From positions 1 to 64,000 of the forward strand of contig CAYNMV010000002.1 of the NCBI GenBank assembly GCA_964398315.1: a DNA stretch of 64,000 bases. The letters are read 5' to 3'. The translations under genes were made by a program, and so were the position numbers. Of this stretch, positions 1 to 8,600 are shown one piece after another (positions within the stretch are counted from its first letter, which is position 1; every line of letters starts with the position of its first letter). Below the pieces are notes generated by a model. It was not told the origin of the DNA and did not search any database. It was given only the letters and a program-made list of their open reading frames with translations. This stretch comes from JADLCB01 sp964398315 (lineage in GTDB: Bacteria > Planctomycetota > Phycisphaerae > Tepidisphaerales > Tepidisphaeraceae).

Positions 1-92
1 GCAAGTCCCGCGGGCGGGTGGTCATCCACTATGCCGACCTGGACCAGTTCGATCAACTCCTGTCCCGCCTGGGCGTTCGGCTGGATGAGTAG
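1..92 (+). CDS. parB: ParB chromosome partitioning protein, C-terminal end only (5' truncated)
   Basis: The window opens inside a plus-strand reading frame (codons from base 3) that stops at TAG 90-92. The 29 visible residues, with GRVVIHYADLDQF and a terminal LLSRLGV, match the C-terminal dimerisation segment of ParB/Spo0J: a G-(K/R)-(I/V)-x-I-x-Y strand followed by an amphipathic helix. ParB is a CTP-dependent clamp that loads at parS and drives origin segregation with ParA. The match is short, but three perfect parS palindromes lie within 435 bases downstream, which makes the call much safer. The rest of parB, and probably parA, lie upstream of the window. Confidence 0.78.
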   Translation, partial: KSRGRVVIHYADLDQFDQLLSRLGVRLDE

Positions 93-113
93 TGCGTTGG
101 AGAAATAGTGCAT

Positions 114-129
114 TGTTCCACGTGGAACA
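114..129. promoter_or_regulatory. parS: parS site 1 (ParB-binding palindrome)
   Basis: Bases 114-129 read TGTTCCACGTGGAACA, a perfect 16-bp palindrome and a known functional variant of the bacterial parS consensus. It lies 21 bases after the parB stop and before the parB terminator hairpin, so it is within the parB 3' untranslated region. Its flanks (105-134) repeat those of site 2 with one mismatch. Confidence 0.93.
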
Positions 130-145
130 GTGCAGTGAATCCGCA

Positions 146-181
146 GCGTCCGATGCCACAGTGGGCATCGGGCGCTTTTTT
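146..181 (+). terminator. Rho-independent terminator of parB
   Basis: A 12-bp stem (146-157 GCGTCCGATGCC with 164-175 GGCATCGGGCGC, one T-G pair) and a 6-base loop are followed directly by TTTTTT at 176-181. This is the clearest terminator of the left end and closes the parB transcript. Confidence 0.9.
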
Positions 182-433
182 GTTGGGTTTGCGCCAGGGT
201 GGGCCAAAAGGCGGGCAGATGTGTTTCTTGCGGCGAAACCCGCGACCATCGCGTGAATCCACGGGGCACTGGTAACACGCCCTCAGGCCAGGTCATCGCG
301 CAATCACATACTGCCGCGCGCAGGGGGATCGGAGGGATGGCATATCGTGCAGCCACGCCTGTCCCGGCAGCCCATCTATATAAGAAGACTGCCGACACAC
401 CCACACGCACTTGTCCGCCGCCTGATAGTGCAC

Positions 434-449
434 TGTTCCACGTGGAACA
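434..449. promoter_or_regulatory. parS: parS site 2 (ParB-binding palindrome)
   Basis: The same 16-bp TGTTCCACGTGGAACA palindrome. Here the symmetry extends to 26 bp (429-454), because TGCAC on the left is mirrored by GTGCA on the right. The 30 bases 425-454 repeat bases 105-134 with one difference, so the whole extended site is duplicated. Confidence 0.93.
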
Positions 450-509
450 GTGCATGGGAAATGCACCCAGCACGCATAAAAGGGCGAGCTCAAGTCCGTA
501 GCGCGCAAG

Positions 510-525
510 TGTTCCACGTGGAACA
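510..525. promoter_or_regulatory. parS: parS site 3 (ParB-binding palindrome)
   Basis: Third perfect copy of TGTTCCACGTGGAACA, inside a 20-bp palindrome (508-527). It is 76 bases from site 2, start to start, and its outer flanks differ from those of sites 1 and 2. Confidence 0.93.
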
Positions 526-746
526 CTGCATCGAACATATTCCTAACATTGCTGAGAAGGGTGGTATTGAGTGGCGTAAAGCGGGCTCAACTGTCACTGT
601 GACACGCCAAGGCGGTCTTGTCCGCTGACAGGCAGACACAAGCAGGGACTTGTCAGCCGCCGTTCAGACATTATCTTATCGGACTGAAGAAAGCCGGAGG
701 ATCCGGCCGACATCTTCCCTATCCGTCTATCTGCAAGGAGGCAGAC

Positions 747-1433
747 ATGGCTCAAGCCTGGCAGACCGTCGAAGAGGCGGCACTCACGCTCGGTATTTCC
801 GTCCGCACCCTCCATCGCCGTATCGCCAAGGGCGAGCTTCAGTCGCGCCTGGAAAACGGCCGCCGCGAAGTGTTCGTGGAGATCCCCGATCCCGAACCGG
901 TCCCATCGGACAGCGCCGAGGCGGACATCTTCGAAGGCACCAGCAAGACCGTCAGCCAGCAGGCAGTCGGCATCCCGCCGGACATGCACAACACGATGCT
1001 GCAATTGCATGAGGACCGCCTGCGTCGGACGGATCTGGCGATCATGGCATATCAGCAGTCGGTCATGACTGCCGCCGCCGAGGCCCGTCGGTCGCGCATC
1101 ATGGCCCGGTGCGCCTGGGGCACAGTGGGGGTGGCGCTGATGGCACTGTTCGGCATTGGCGTCTGGTCGACGCAGAAACTCACGGCCGCCGAGGCGGAGG
1201 TCACCACCGTTCAGCGCGAGTTGCAGGCGGTGGAGTCCGATGCCCAGATCAAGGCCGCCGAGCTGGAGCGTTTGCGCCAGGAAGCTGAGCAGGCCCGCCT
1301 GGCCGCCGCTCGCGCAGAAGGGGAGCTGAAGGCCAAGAGCGAGCCCATCCGCGTGATTCGTGAAACTGTCCCGGCGACCCAGCCGTCCAGCCTGGTCGGC
1401 AAGCTGTTCAGCAGCCTGTCTGCCAGCGACTGA
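747..1433 (+). CDS. Membrane-anchored helix-turn-helix protein with extracytoplasmic coiled coil
   Basis: 228 residues. The start is ATG 747, six bases after AAGGAG; upstream in-frame extensions lack a ribosome-binding site. Residues 4-46 resemble the MerR/excisionase-type winged helix (AWQTVEEAALTLGISVRTL, then HRRIAKGEL and a basic NGRREVFV wing). Residues 47-120 are a linker, 123-141 a single hydrophobic segment (GTVGVALMALFGIGVW), and 145-200 a long alanine/glutamate/arginine heptad region that should form a coiled coil. The predicted topology is a cytoplasmic DNA-binding head, one membrane pass and a periplasmic or paryphoplasmic coiled coil. I know no named family with this layout. Its position beside parB and three parS sites invites a role in holding the origin region at the membrane, but that is inference; a membrane-bound transcription regulator is the simpler alternative. 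Confidence 0.8.
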   Translation: MAQAWQTVEEAALTLGISVRTLHRRIAKGELQSRLENGRREVFVEIPDPEPVPSDSAEADIFEGTSKTVSQQAVGIPPDMHNTMLQLHEDRLRRTDLAIMAYQQSVMTAAAEARRSRIMARCAWGTVGVALMALFGIGVWSTQKLTAAEAEVTTVQRELQAVESDAQIKAAELERLRQEAEQARLAAARAEGELKAKSEPIRVIRETVPATQPSSLVGKLFSSLSASD

Positions 1434-1438
1434 CGCCC

Positions 1439-1456
1439 GGCGGACGGCTGTCCGCC
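1439..1456 (+). terminator. Hairpin directly after the membrane HTH gene
   Basis: A perfect 7-bp stem (GGCGGAC 1439-1445 with GTCCGCC 1450-1456, loop GGCT) begins 5 bases after the stop codon. No T run follows, so it may be a weak or Rho-assisted terminator or a 3'-end stabiliser. Confidence 0.4.
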
Positions 1457-1876
1457 AGGGGATGACGCGGCTTGCAATACCTTGTAAATCCTTGACTTGC
1501 GAATATGTCCGCCATGGCAGCCGCCCCGGCTGGCACCCGCTGAAGATCGACCGTTTCCTGCCGGCGTGATGGCTTGGATGCGGGTGATGAAAAGACACCC
1601 ACCCGCCCGGCAGTCACCCGTAGCAAGGCATTTTGCAGCGATGGCGGCAGGGCGGTCAGGGCGATGACAAGGCGACACCGGGCGGGCGCCGGCCAGGCTG
1701 CCACGTGATCCAGGTACCGCGTCATCAACTTGCGGTGCTATCCAGCCGCCGCACCATTGGGATGCCAGGGTTCGCGCCTGCGCCGGGTCCATCGCCTCTC
1801 ATCCATGCTGATCTCGGCGGGCCGGTTGACCCCCGCGGGGGGTTCCTGAGAATAGGGTCTGACTCGCGTCTGACCT
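1457..1876. other. Intergenic region without a recognisable gene
   Basis: About 420 bases. Short open frames exist on both strands but have no initiation signals, look like GC-rich chance frames and resemble nothing I know. The only clear symmetry is a 12-bp palindrome, CCCCCGCGGGGG at 1830-1841, 35 bases before the reductase start. Confidence 0.4.
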
Positions 1877-2878
1877 ATGACTGACACGCCATCGACAACC
1901 GATCCGGTGGACCTGCTGATTGTTGGCGGCGGGCCAACCGGGCTGTTTGGCGCGTTCTACGCCGGGCTGCGCGGGATGTCGGTGAAGCTGGTTGATTCGC
2001 TGGCGGTGCTGGGGGGGCAGCTCGCCACGCTGTATCCTGAAAAGTACATCTATGACGTGGCGGGATTCCCCCGGATTCTGGCCAAGGACCTGGTGCGACA
2101 GCTTGTCGAGCAGGCCATGCACTATCAGCCGCAGGTCTGTCTCGAAGAGCAGGTGCAGGATCTGCAATACGATGAATCCACCCGCATTTACACCGTGCGG
2201 ACCAGCCGCGGGCAGCACGCCGCCCGGTGCATCCTGATTGCCGCGGGCGTCGGGGCGTTCCAGGCGCGCAAGCTCGATCTGCCCGGTGCAGACCGGTTCG
2301 AGGGTCGCGGCCTGAGCTACTTCGTGACCGATCCGCAGATCTATCGCGATCAGCGCGTGCTGATCGTCGGCGGGGGGGACAGCGCGGTGGACTGGGCCAA
2401 CACCCTCGCCCCGCTGACCCGCACCCAAACCCTCATCCACCGCCGCGACCGCTTCCGTGCCCACGAGCAGAGCGTCGAGCAGATGCAGGCAACTGCCACC
2501 CGCATCCTCCTGTGGCATGAGCTGAAAGCGATCGAAGGGGATGGGCGGATCAAGCGGGCGGTCATCTATGACAACCGCAGCAAAGAAGAGCAAACGCTCG
2601 AGGTCGATGCGGTGCTGGTCAATATCGGCTTCGTCAACTCGCTGGGCCCCATCGCCAACTGGGGTCTGGAGCTTGAGCGCGGACAGATCAAGGTGGATGC
2701 GATGATGGCGACCAATCGTCCCGGTATCTTCGCCGCCGGCGACATTGCCGCCCATCCCGCCAAGCTCAAGCTGATCGCCACCGGCTTCGGCGAGGCCGCC
2801 ACCGCGGTCAATTTCGCCCGGCATTACCTCGACCCCACCGCCAACGTCTTCCCCGGCCACAGCAGCAACATGCGGTAG
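1877..2878 (+). CDS. Ferredoxin/flavodoxin--NADP+ reductase, thioredoxin-reductase-like type
   Basis: 333 residues, the usual length for the TrxR-like ferredoxin-NADP reductases (YumC type). It moves electrons between NADPH and ferredoxin or flavodoxin through FAD in the cytoplasm. An N-terminal FAD-binding GGGPTG lies at residues 17-22 and the NADPH-binding GGGDSAVDW at 165-173. Where true thioredoxin reductases have the redox CxxC, this protein has DSAVDW, which places it with the reductases and not with TrxB. A late GDIAAHPAKLKLIATGFGEA motif closes the FAD site. The start ATG 1877 has no clear Shine-Dalgarno. It stands alone, with no ferredoxin gene next to it. Confidence 0.88.
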   Translation: MTDTPSTTDPVDLLIVGGGPTGLFGAFYAGLRGMSVKLVDSLAVLGGQLATLYPEKYIYDVAGFPRILAKDLVRQLVEQAMHYQPQVCLEEQVQDLQYDESTRIYTVRTSRGQHAARCILIAAGVGAFQARKLDLPGADRFEGRGLSYFVTDPQIYRDQRVLIVGGGDSAVDWANTLAPLTRTQTLIHRRDRFRAHEQSVEQMQATATRILLWHELKAIEGDGRIKRAVIYDNRSKEEQTLEVDAVLVNIGFVNSLGPIANWGLELERGQIKVDAMMATNRPGIFAAGDIAAHPAKLKLIATGFGEAATAVNFARHYLDPTANVFPGHSSNMR

Positions 2879-3295
2879 GGGGGGTGCCATGCGATCACGT
2901 CAGCAGAGGCGCATCCCAGAATGCTGCCAATTGAAGGCGTGATCCGCAGCAGCAGGGCACCTCCAAACCCCTTTATCGCCCCGCCGCAAACTCCTGGGGC
3001 ACAATGTCGCAGTTTGTGCCATCCAGCGCTTCAGCGCATCGGCCCATGCGCTGTCGGTGATAGAGGAAATGGTCTTCGCTGCCCGGGAGGCCGGTCTACC
3101 GATAGTTCATGCATGTCTGAAGCGCCCTGATCCGGGCCGCGGCGAAGTTGAACGGCATCGCCACCATTCATATTGACGATTTCCAGCATGGCCACGACAT
3201 CGCAGGCAGGTGCATCATCAACCCATCTTCGCCCCGTGGTCATCTTCTCGCGGTGATGCCAGGCCCGCATGCTCACGTTCGGCGCGCCAATCGGG
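2879..3295. other. Intergenic region between the reductase and the lactonase gene
   Basis: About 417 bases with no supported gene. An open frame joins the lactonase frame from 3148, but the family homology starts only after 3358, so the extension is not accepted. A 7-bp inverted repeat (GGCACAA 2998-3004, TTGTGCC 3014-3020) is the one candidate operator seen. Confidence 0.4.
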
Positions 3296-3301
3296 TACAC
3301 T
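3296..3301 (+). promoter_or_regulatory. -10-like hexamer TACACT, 8 bases before the lactonase start
   Basis: TACACT at 3296-3301 is followed by 8 bases and then ATG 3310, so transcription would begin at or next to the start codon. There is no Shine-Dalgarno before 3310 and no good -35 box. It is one of nine similar cases in the window. Confidence 0.35.
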
Positions 3302-3309
3302 CGGCTGCG

Positions 3310-4287
3310 ATGCATTGGATCATCGTGGTTTTGTTCATGCTGATTGGAAGGAATGTCATGGCAGAGCAATTCGACGTGCGAAACGCGGCGGAGTGGGAAA
3401 AGATCGTGTCGGCCACGGCAAAGGTCGAGCGCCTGGCCACCGGGTTCCAGTTCGTGGAAGGGCCGGTCTGGTCCAGCCGCAACGGTGGCTACCTGCTGTT
3501 CAGTGACATTCCCGCCAATCGCATTTACCAGTACACCGCGCGCACCGGCGCGGAAGTCTGGCGCGAACCCAGCCATCACGCCAATGGCAACACGCGCGAT
3601 AACGAAGGCCGGCTCATCACCTGTCATCACGGCACCCGCACCGTCACGCGCACAAGCCACGATGGCGCTTCCATCGAGACGCTGGCCGAGGAATACCAGG
3701 GCAAGCGGCTCAACAGCCCCAATGATGTGGTGGTGAAATCCGATGGCACCATCTGGTTCACCGATCCGCCTTACGGTCTGCCCAAGGGCACCGAAGGCAA
3801 AGAGCTGGACAAGCAGCACGTTTTCCGCCTTGATCCCAACACGCTCGAACTGACCAGCGTGATCGATGATTTTTCCCGCCCCAACGGCCTGTGCTTCTCG
3901 CCGGATGAGAAGCGCCTGTACATCGGCGATTCCGATCCGAAGCTGGCCCACATTCGTGTCTTTGATGTGACCGAAGACAACACCCTGGCCAACGGGCGGA
4001 TCTTCTGCAGGATCGACACCGGCGTGCCCGATGGCATCCGCACTGATCGCGATGGGCGGCTCTATTCCAGCGCTGGCGATGGGGTGCATGTCTTCTCGCC
4101 TGATGGTGAACTGATCGGCAAGATCCTCACGCCGCTGGTGCCCCATCCGAAAAAGCCGGGCGAGATGCATCGCGAAACAGCGTCCAATCTCCGCTTCGGC
4201 GGGGCCGACAACCAGACGCTGTTTATCACCGCCCTCACCAGCCTGTACGGCATCCAGATGAAGGTGCCCGGCGCTGAGAAGCATTGA
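3310..4287 (+). CDS. SMP-30/gluconolactonase family protein
   Basis: 325 residues from ATG 3310. Family members are six-bladed beta-propellers that hydrolyse sugar lactones with a divalent metal. The metal-site signature is visible: Glu in FVEGPVW, Asn in NSPNDVVV, Asn in RPNGLCFSPDEK and Asp in DGIRTDRDG. Two starts compete. ATG 3310 gives a leader (MHWIIVVLFMLIGRNVMA) that looks like a signal peptide, preceded by a -10-like box. ATG 3358 has a good Shine-Dalgarno (GGAAGGA at 3346-3352) and gives a 309-residue cytoplasmic form. I prefer the longer, exported form because the leader is so typical, but both could be used. The GntR/LacI-type regulator that follows may control it. Confidence 0.82.
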   Translation: MHWIIVVLFMLIGRNVMAEQFDVRNAAEWEKIVSATAKVERLATGFQFVEGPVWSSRNGGYLLFSDIPANRIYQYTARTGAEVWREPSHHANGNTRDNEGRLITCHHGTRTVTRTSHDGASIETLAEEYQGKRLNSPNDVVVKSDGTIWFTDPPYGLPKGTEGKELDKQHVFRLDPNTLELTSVIDDFSRPNGLCFSPDEKRLYIGDSDPKLAHIRVFDVTEDNTLANGRIFCRIDTGVPDGIRTDRDGRLYSSAGDGVHVFSPDGELIGKILTPLVPHPKKPGEMHRETASNLRFGGADNQTLFITALTSLYGIQMKVPGAEKH

Positions 4288-4310
4288 CGCAACAGCAAAG
4301 CAATTAATAC

Positions 4311-4358
4311 AGGCAGAAGGGAAGAAGGCAGCATGCCTGCCCGTCTTCTCCTCTGCCT
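4311..4358. terminator. Imperfect inverted repeat after the lactonase gene
   Basis: AGGCAG at 4311-4316 pairs with CTGCCT at 4353-4358. Inner segments (AGAAGGCAG, CTGCCCGTCTTCT) continue the stem imperfectly around GCATGC. It starts 24 bases after the stop codon and has no strong T run. Confidence 0.4.
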
Positions 4359-4419
4359 GTTGCCTTTGTTGCCCATCCCGCGCTGTGGGCTTCTCATACC
4401 ATCCATCACAGCCGCCTGA

Positions 4420-4425
4420 TATGAT
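4420..4425 (+). promoter_or_regulatory. -10-like hexamer TATGAT, 8 bases before the regulator start
   Basis: TATGAT at 4420-4425, then 8 bases, then ATG 4434. No Shine-Dalgarno is present, so a leaderless transcript is likely. The -35 region (around 4397) matches poorly. Confidence 0.4.
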
Positions 4426-4433
4426 TTTCCCCC

Positions 4434-5456
4434 ATGGCTCGACCGCGATCCGAGAAGGTGGCGGCAGTGAAAGCGCGGCTGGAAGCGCGGATCAGTGATG
4501 GCCTGCACCGGCCGGGCGACCGGTTCATGTCCAACCGCGCGATCGCCGAGCGCTACGGTATCAGCTACCAGACCGCCGACCGCCTCGTGCGCGAGCTGTG
4601 CGCTGAGGGAAAGCTGGTGCGGCGGGCCCAGTCGGGCACCTATCTGCCGGGCCGGCGGCCCACGCGGGTAGGGGCGCAGCTTATCTTCCACATGCGCGGC
4701 CGGCGCACCGGCAGCTTCGGCGCGCGGCTGCTGGCTGAGCTGACTGCCCGCCTCGATCGCGAGCGCATCGCCTGGAAAATCACCTGGACGGATGATCGGC
4801 GTCCGGCCCGGCTGGCGCGCGATTATTTCCCGGTCGTCTGGGAGAGTGCGGCCACCATTGCGGCCTGCATCGAGCGCGAACACCCAGCGCTGCTGCTCAA
4901 CCAGCGTCCGCCGGCAGGGCTGGCGGCGATCTATCTCGAAAGCGTCTCCACCGATGATCATGGCGGCGGCGCCTGCGCGGCCCAGCTCCTGGCCCGCGCT
5001 GCTCGCCGTGCAACAGCCGCCGGCCCGCGCTCGAGGCGCTGCGCTTTCGCGATCCTGTCCGGGCCCGCGGATGATCCGCGCAGCAACGACCGCGTGCGCG
5101 GATTCCAGTCGGTATCGCCCGCAACCGTCATCGCTTCACAGAACTGGTTTTACGAAGGGGGCTGCGCGGTGGCCGCCGACGCGGTGGCGGCGGGGCGGGA
5201 TGGGATCTTCTGCTGCAATGACCGCCTGGCCGAAGCGGTGCTGGACTGGTGCGCGCGGGCCGGGATGATGCCGCCGCCTGTGGTGGGCTTCGATGATGCC
5301 CCGATCGCCGAGCGGCTGGACCTGACCACCATCGCCATCCCCTGGGCCGAGATGGCCGCCGGCGCTGCCGCCGTCATCAAGCGCCGGCTCACCGATGCGC
5401 CCCTCACCGCCAGCCGTCAGATCTTCGCTCCGCGTCCCATCGTTCGACGACTGTAG
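4434..5456 (+). CDS. GntR-family transcriptional regulator with LacI-type effector domain
   Basis: 340 residues. Residues 1-75 form a GntR winged helix: basic start, RISDGLHRPGDRFMSNRAIA, AERYGISYQTADRLVREL, then KLVRRAQSGTYL. Residues 80-340 look like a periplasmic-binding-protein fold of the LacI/GalR kind, ending in the typical DGIFCCNDRLAEAVLDW, VVGFDDAPIAERLDLTTI and a final R-rich strand. Such proteins usually sense a sugar or sugar derivative and repress nearby genes. The lactonase just upstream on the same strand is the obvious candidate target. No operator could be assigned. The ligand-binding half is somewhat shortened and Ala/Arg-rich. Confidence 0.82.
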   Translation: MARPRSEKVAAVKARLEARISDGLHRPGDRFMSNRAIAERYGISYQTADRLVRELCAEGKLVRRAQSGTYLPGRRPTRVGAQLIFHMRGRRTGSFGARLLAELTARLDRERIAWKITWTDDRRPARLARDYFPVVWESAATIAACIEREHPALLLNQRPPAGLAAIYLESVSTDDHGGGACAAQLLARAARRATAAGPRSRRCAFAILSGPADDPRSNDRVRGFQSVSPATVIASQNWFYEGGCAVAADAVAAGRDGIFCCNDRLAEAVLDWCARAGMMPPPVVGFDDAPIAERLDLTTIAIPWAEMAAGAAAVIKRRLTDAPLTASRQIFAPRPIVRRL

Positions 5457-5603
5457 ACACGCGCAGTCAAGGCTCGCGTGGATTGCAGATCAATGCACAC
5501 CGGTGGCGCGGGTTTTCAAGTGCGCGCTGATGGCGTTCTCTGCACGGGTTGAACAATCGTGCCACGAAACGGGGTGAGCATCCATTGCAAACCGCTCAAA
5601 AAA

Positions 5604-5645
5604 GGTGAAGGCTGAAAGACGGCATTCAGCGCATCTTTCAGCCTG
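5604..5645. terminator. Bidirectional hairpin terminator between regulator and metH
   Basis: An 11-bp stem (AGGCTGAAAGA 5609-5619, TCTTTCAGCCT 5634-5644) with a 14-base loop. On the minus strand the stem is followed closely by a run of seven T (from 5604 leftward), a good terminator for metH. On the plus strand TCTTTTTCT follows about 25 bases later. It belongs to the hairpin family described in the findings. Confidence 0.75.
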
Positions 5646-5671
5646 CACACTTCAACCCTCATCATCTTTTT

Positions 5672-8600
5672 CTATGCCACATCGAAGTACTTCGCCTGCG
5701 GGTGATGCACCACCAGGGCATCGGTGGATTGCTCGGGCATGAGCATGAAGTTCTCGCTGAGCGTGACGCCGATGCGGTCGGGGCGGAGCAGCTCGATGAT
5801 CTTGGCACGGTCTTCCAGGTCCGGGCAGGCGGGATAGCCGAAGCTGTAACGGCTGCCGCGGTATCCCTGCTGGAAGAGCTTGCGCACATCGGCGGCATCT
5901 TCCGAACCGAAGCCCAGCTCTTGCCGCATGCGCTTATGCCAGAACTCGGCCAGCGCCTCGGCGGTTTCAACGCCAAAGCCGTGCAGGTAGAGATACTCCT
6001 GGTATCGGTTCTCGGCCCGTAGCGCCTCGGCCACCTCGGTAGCGCGGGAGCCCACCGTCACCAGTTGCACGCCCAGCACATCAAACTCGCCGGATTCAAC
6101 CGGGCGGAAGAAGTCGGAGATGCACAGCCGCCGCCGGCCCTCCTGGCGCGGGAAGCTGAAACGCAGCCACTCGCGCGGCGTGCCCTTGGGCTGGATGCCG
6201 GCGGCCTGCCCGTGCGCCTGGCCGCAGACGCAGCCGGCGAACTCCTCGGTGTGATAGACGATCAGGTCATTGCCGCTGGCCTGCACCGGGAAGTAGCCAT
6301 AGACCACCTTGGGCTCCAGGAAACCCTCGCTGATGGCCCGGCGCTTGAGATCTTCGAACACGGGGCGGGCCTTCTCTTCCAGCAGGCGCTGATAATCCTG
6401 GGCACTCATTCCCTTGCGCTTGAAACCCCACTGCCCGGTGAAGACCGCCACCTCGTTGATGTAGCCGAACACCTGCTGAAGCGGGATGTCGGTCACCACT
6501 CGCGCACCCCAGAAGGGGGGTGGCGGCACCGGGTTGGTGCGGTCCACCGGCTTGACGTTGGCCGCCTCGGTGCTGGCCGGCTTGACCGCGTTTTCGCGCA
6601 GCTTCTTGCGCCGGGCGGCGTTCTCGCGCTGCTCGTTCACGATCGTCTCAACCGTACCGGAGCTGATGTGATCCATCGCCTTCAGCCCGTCGAAGGCATC
6701 GCGGCAGTAGAGCAGGGGGCCCTTGTACAGGTTGGCCAGGTCATCCTCGGCATAGTCGCGCGTGAGCGCAGCACCGCCCAGCAGCACCGGGGCATCCACT
6801 CCCAGCGCGTTGAGCTCTTCCAGGTTTTCCTTCATCACCGCCACACTCTTGACCAGCAGGCCGCTCATGCCGATGGCATCGGCCTTGTGCTCCTGGTAAG
6901 CGCGGAGGATCTCGTTCACCGGCTGCTTGATCCCCAGGTTGTAGACCGTGTAGCCGTTGTTGCTCAGGATGATGTCCACCAGGTTCTTGCCAATGTCGTG
7001 CACATCGCCCTTGACCGTCGCCAGCACGATCTTGCCCTTACTCTGGCCTTCAACTTTCTCCATGTGCGGCTCGAGATGGGCCACTGCCGCCTTCATCGTT
7101 TCAGCGCTTTGCAGCACGAACGGAAGCTGCATCTCGCCCTTGCCGAACAGCTCGCCCACCACCTTCATCCCTTCCAGCAGGATGTTGTTGATGATGTCCA
7201 GCGGCGCGATGCCGGCGGCCATCGCCTCATCGAGGTGCGCGATCAGGTCGCGCTTCTCACCGTCGATGATGTGCTTCTTGAGGATCTCCTCCAGCGACAG
7301 GCCTTCCCACGGGTTGGCCACCGCCTGCGTCGTGCGCTCATCGGCATCGGCAAAGAGCGAAACGAAGTGGGTCAGCGGATCAAAACCTTCGCGGCGGCGG
7401 TCGTAGATCAGGTCGAGGGCGGCGTTCCACTTCTCATCATCGATCCGCGTGCGCGGCAGGATCTTGCTGCCGTGGACGATCGCCCCGGTCAGCCCCGCCT
7501 CGCGCAGCTCGTGCAGGAAGACGCTGTTGAGCACCACGCGGGCCGCCGGCTTGAGGCCGAAGCTGACATTGCTCAGCCCCACCACCGTATGGCAGCGCGG
7601 CAGGTGCTGGCGGATCAGGCGCGTCCCCTCGATGGTCTCCAGCGCGTTCTTGCGATCCTCTTCGATGCCGGTGCTGATCGGCAGCACCAGGGGATCGAAC
7701 ATCAGATCCTCATCGCGCAGGCCATACTTGTTGACGGCCAGGTCGCGGATGCGCTGGGCGATGGCAAGCTTGCGCTCGCGCGTGCGCGCCATGGCATTTT
7801 CCTTGTCCTCGTCAATGGTGCCGGCCACCACCGCCGCGCCATACTGGCGTGCCAGCCGGCAGATGCGGCCCAGCTTCTCCTCGCCTTCCTCCAGGTTCAT
7901 CGAGTTCAGCGCGCAGCGTCCGCCCGCCAGCTTGAGCGCCACCTCCATAACGGCCGGATCGGTTGAGTCGATCATCAGCGGCACGGGAATCTGCCGCACG
8001 TAGCGGCTGACCACCTCATGCATGTCGCGCTGGCCATCGCGGCCGACGAAGTCAACGCACACATCCAGCATGTGCGCCCCGTCGCGCACCTCATCGCGCG
8101 CCATCGACACCAGGCCATCCCAGTCCTCGGCCTGGAGCAGATCGCGGAAGCGCCGGGAACCATTGGTGTTCGTGCGCTCGGCGATCACCAGGTAAGACAG
8201 CTCCTGCTCGATGTCCTGCACCTGTATCAGCGATGACACCTGGCAGACCGGCTCCACCTGGCGGGTTGCCGACTGGCGGCTGCCCGGCGTCCGGTGGCCG
8301 CCTTTCTCCAGGGCATCGATCAGCGCCTTCAGGTGGGCGGGCGTGGTGCCGCAGCAGCCGCCGACGATGTCCACCTTGTACTCTTCGACGAAGCGGATCA
8401 TCCCCCTGGCGAAGTCGTCGGGGGTCAGGGGAAAGTGGCTCTTGCCATCAACCATCACCGGCAGCCCGGCGTTGGGCAGCACGCTCACGAAGCGCGGCCA
8501 GTGCTGACTGAAGTAGGCCACATGCTCGGTCAGCTCGGTCGGGCCGGTAGCGCAGTTCAGGCCCAGCACATCCAGGTCATCGTAAGGCGAGAGGGCGGCA

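Larger units (their letters stand above)
182..746. other. Intergenic region carrying parS sites 2 and 3
   Basis: About 565 bases without a convincing gene. The open frames here have no ribosome-binding site and run straight through the parS palindromes. The region holds two perfect parS sites and the leader of the next gene, which ends in the Shine-Dalgarno AAGGAG at 735-740. I looked for DnaA boxes of the TTATCCACA type and saw none. Confidence 0.6.

Noticed and set aside
182..746. oriC within the parS region
   Set aside because: No DnaA-box cluster or AT-rich unwinding element was visible; parS near parB shows only that the origin is probably not far away.
6065..7966. 633-codon open frame on the plus strand inside metH
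   Set aside because: It is the antisense shadow of a GC-rich, well-recognised metH; its product is compositionally odd and has no start signals.
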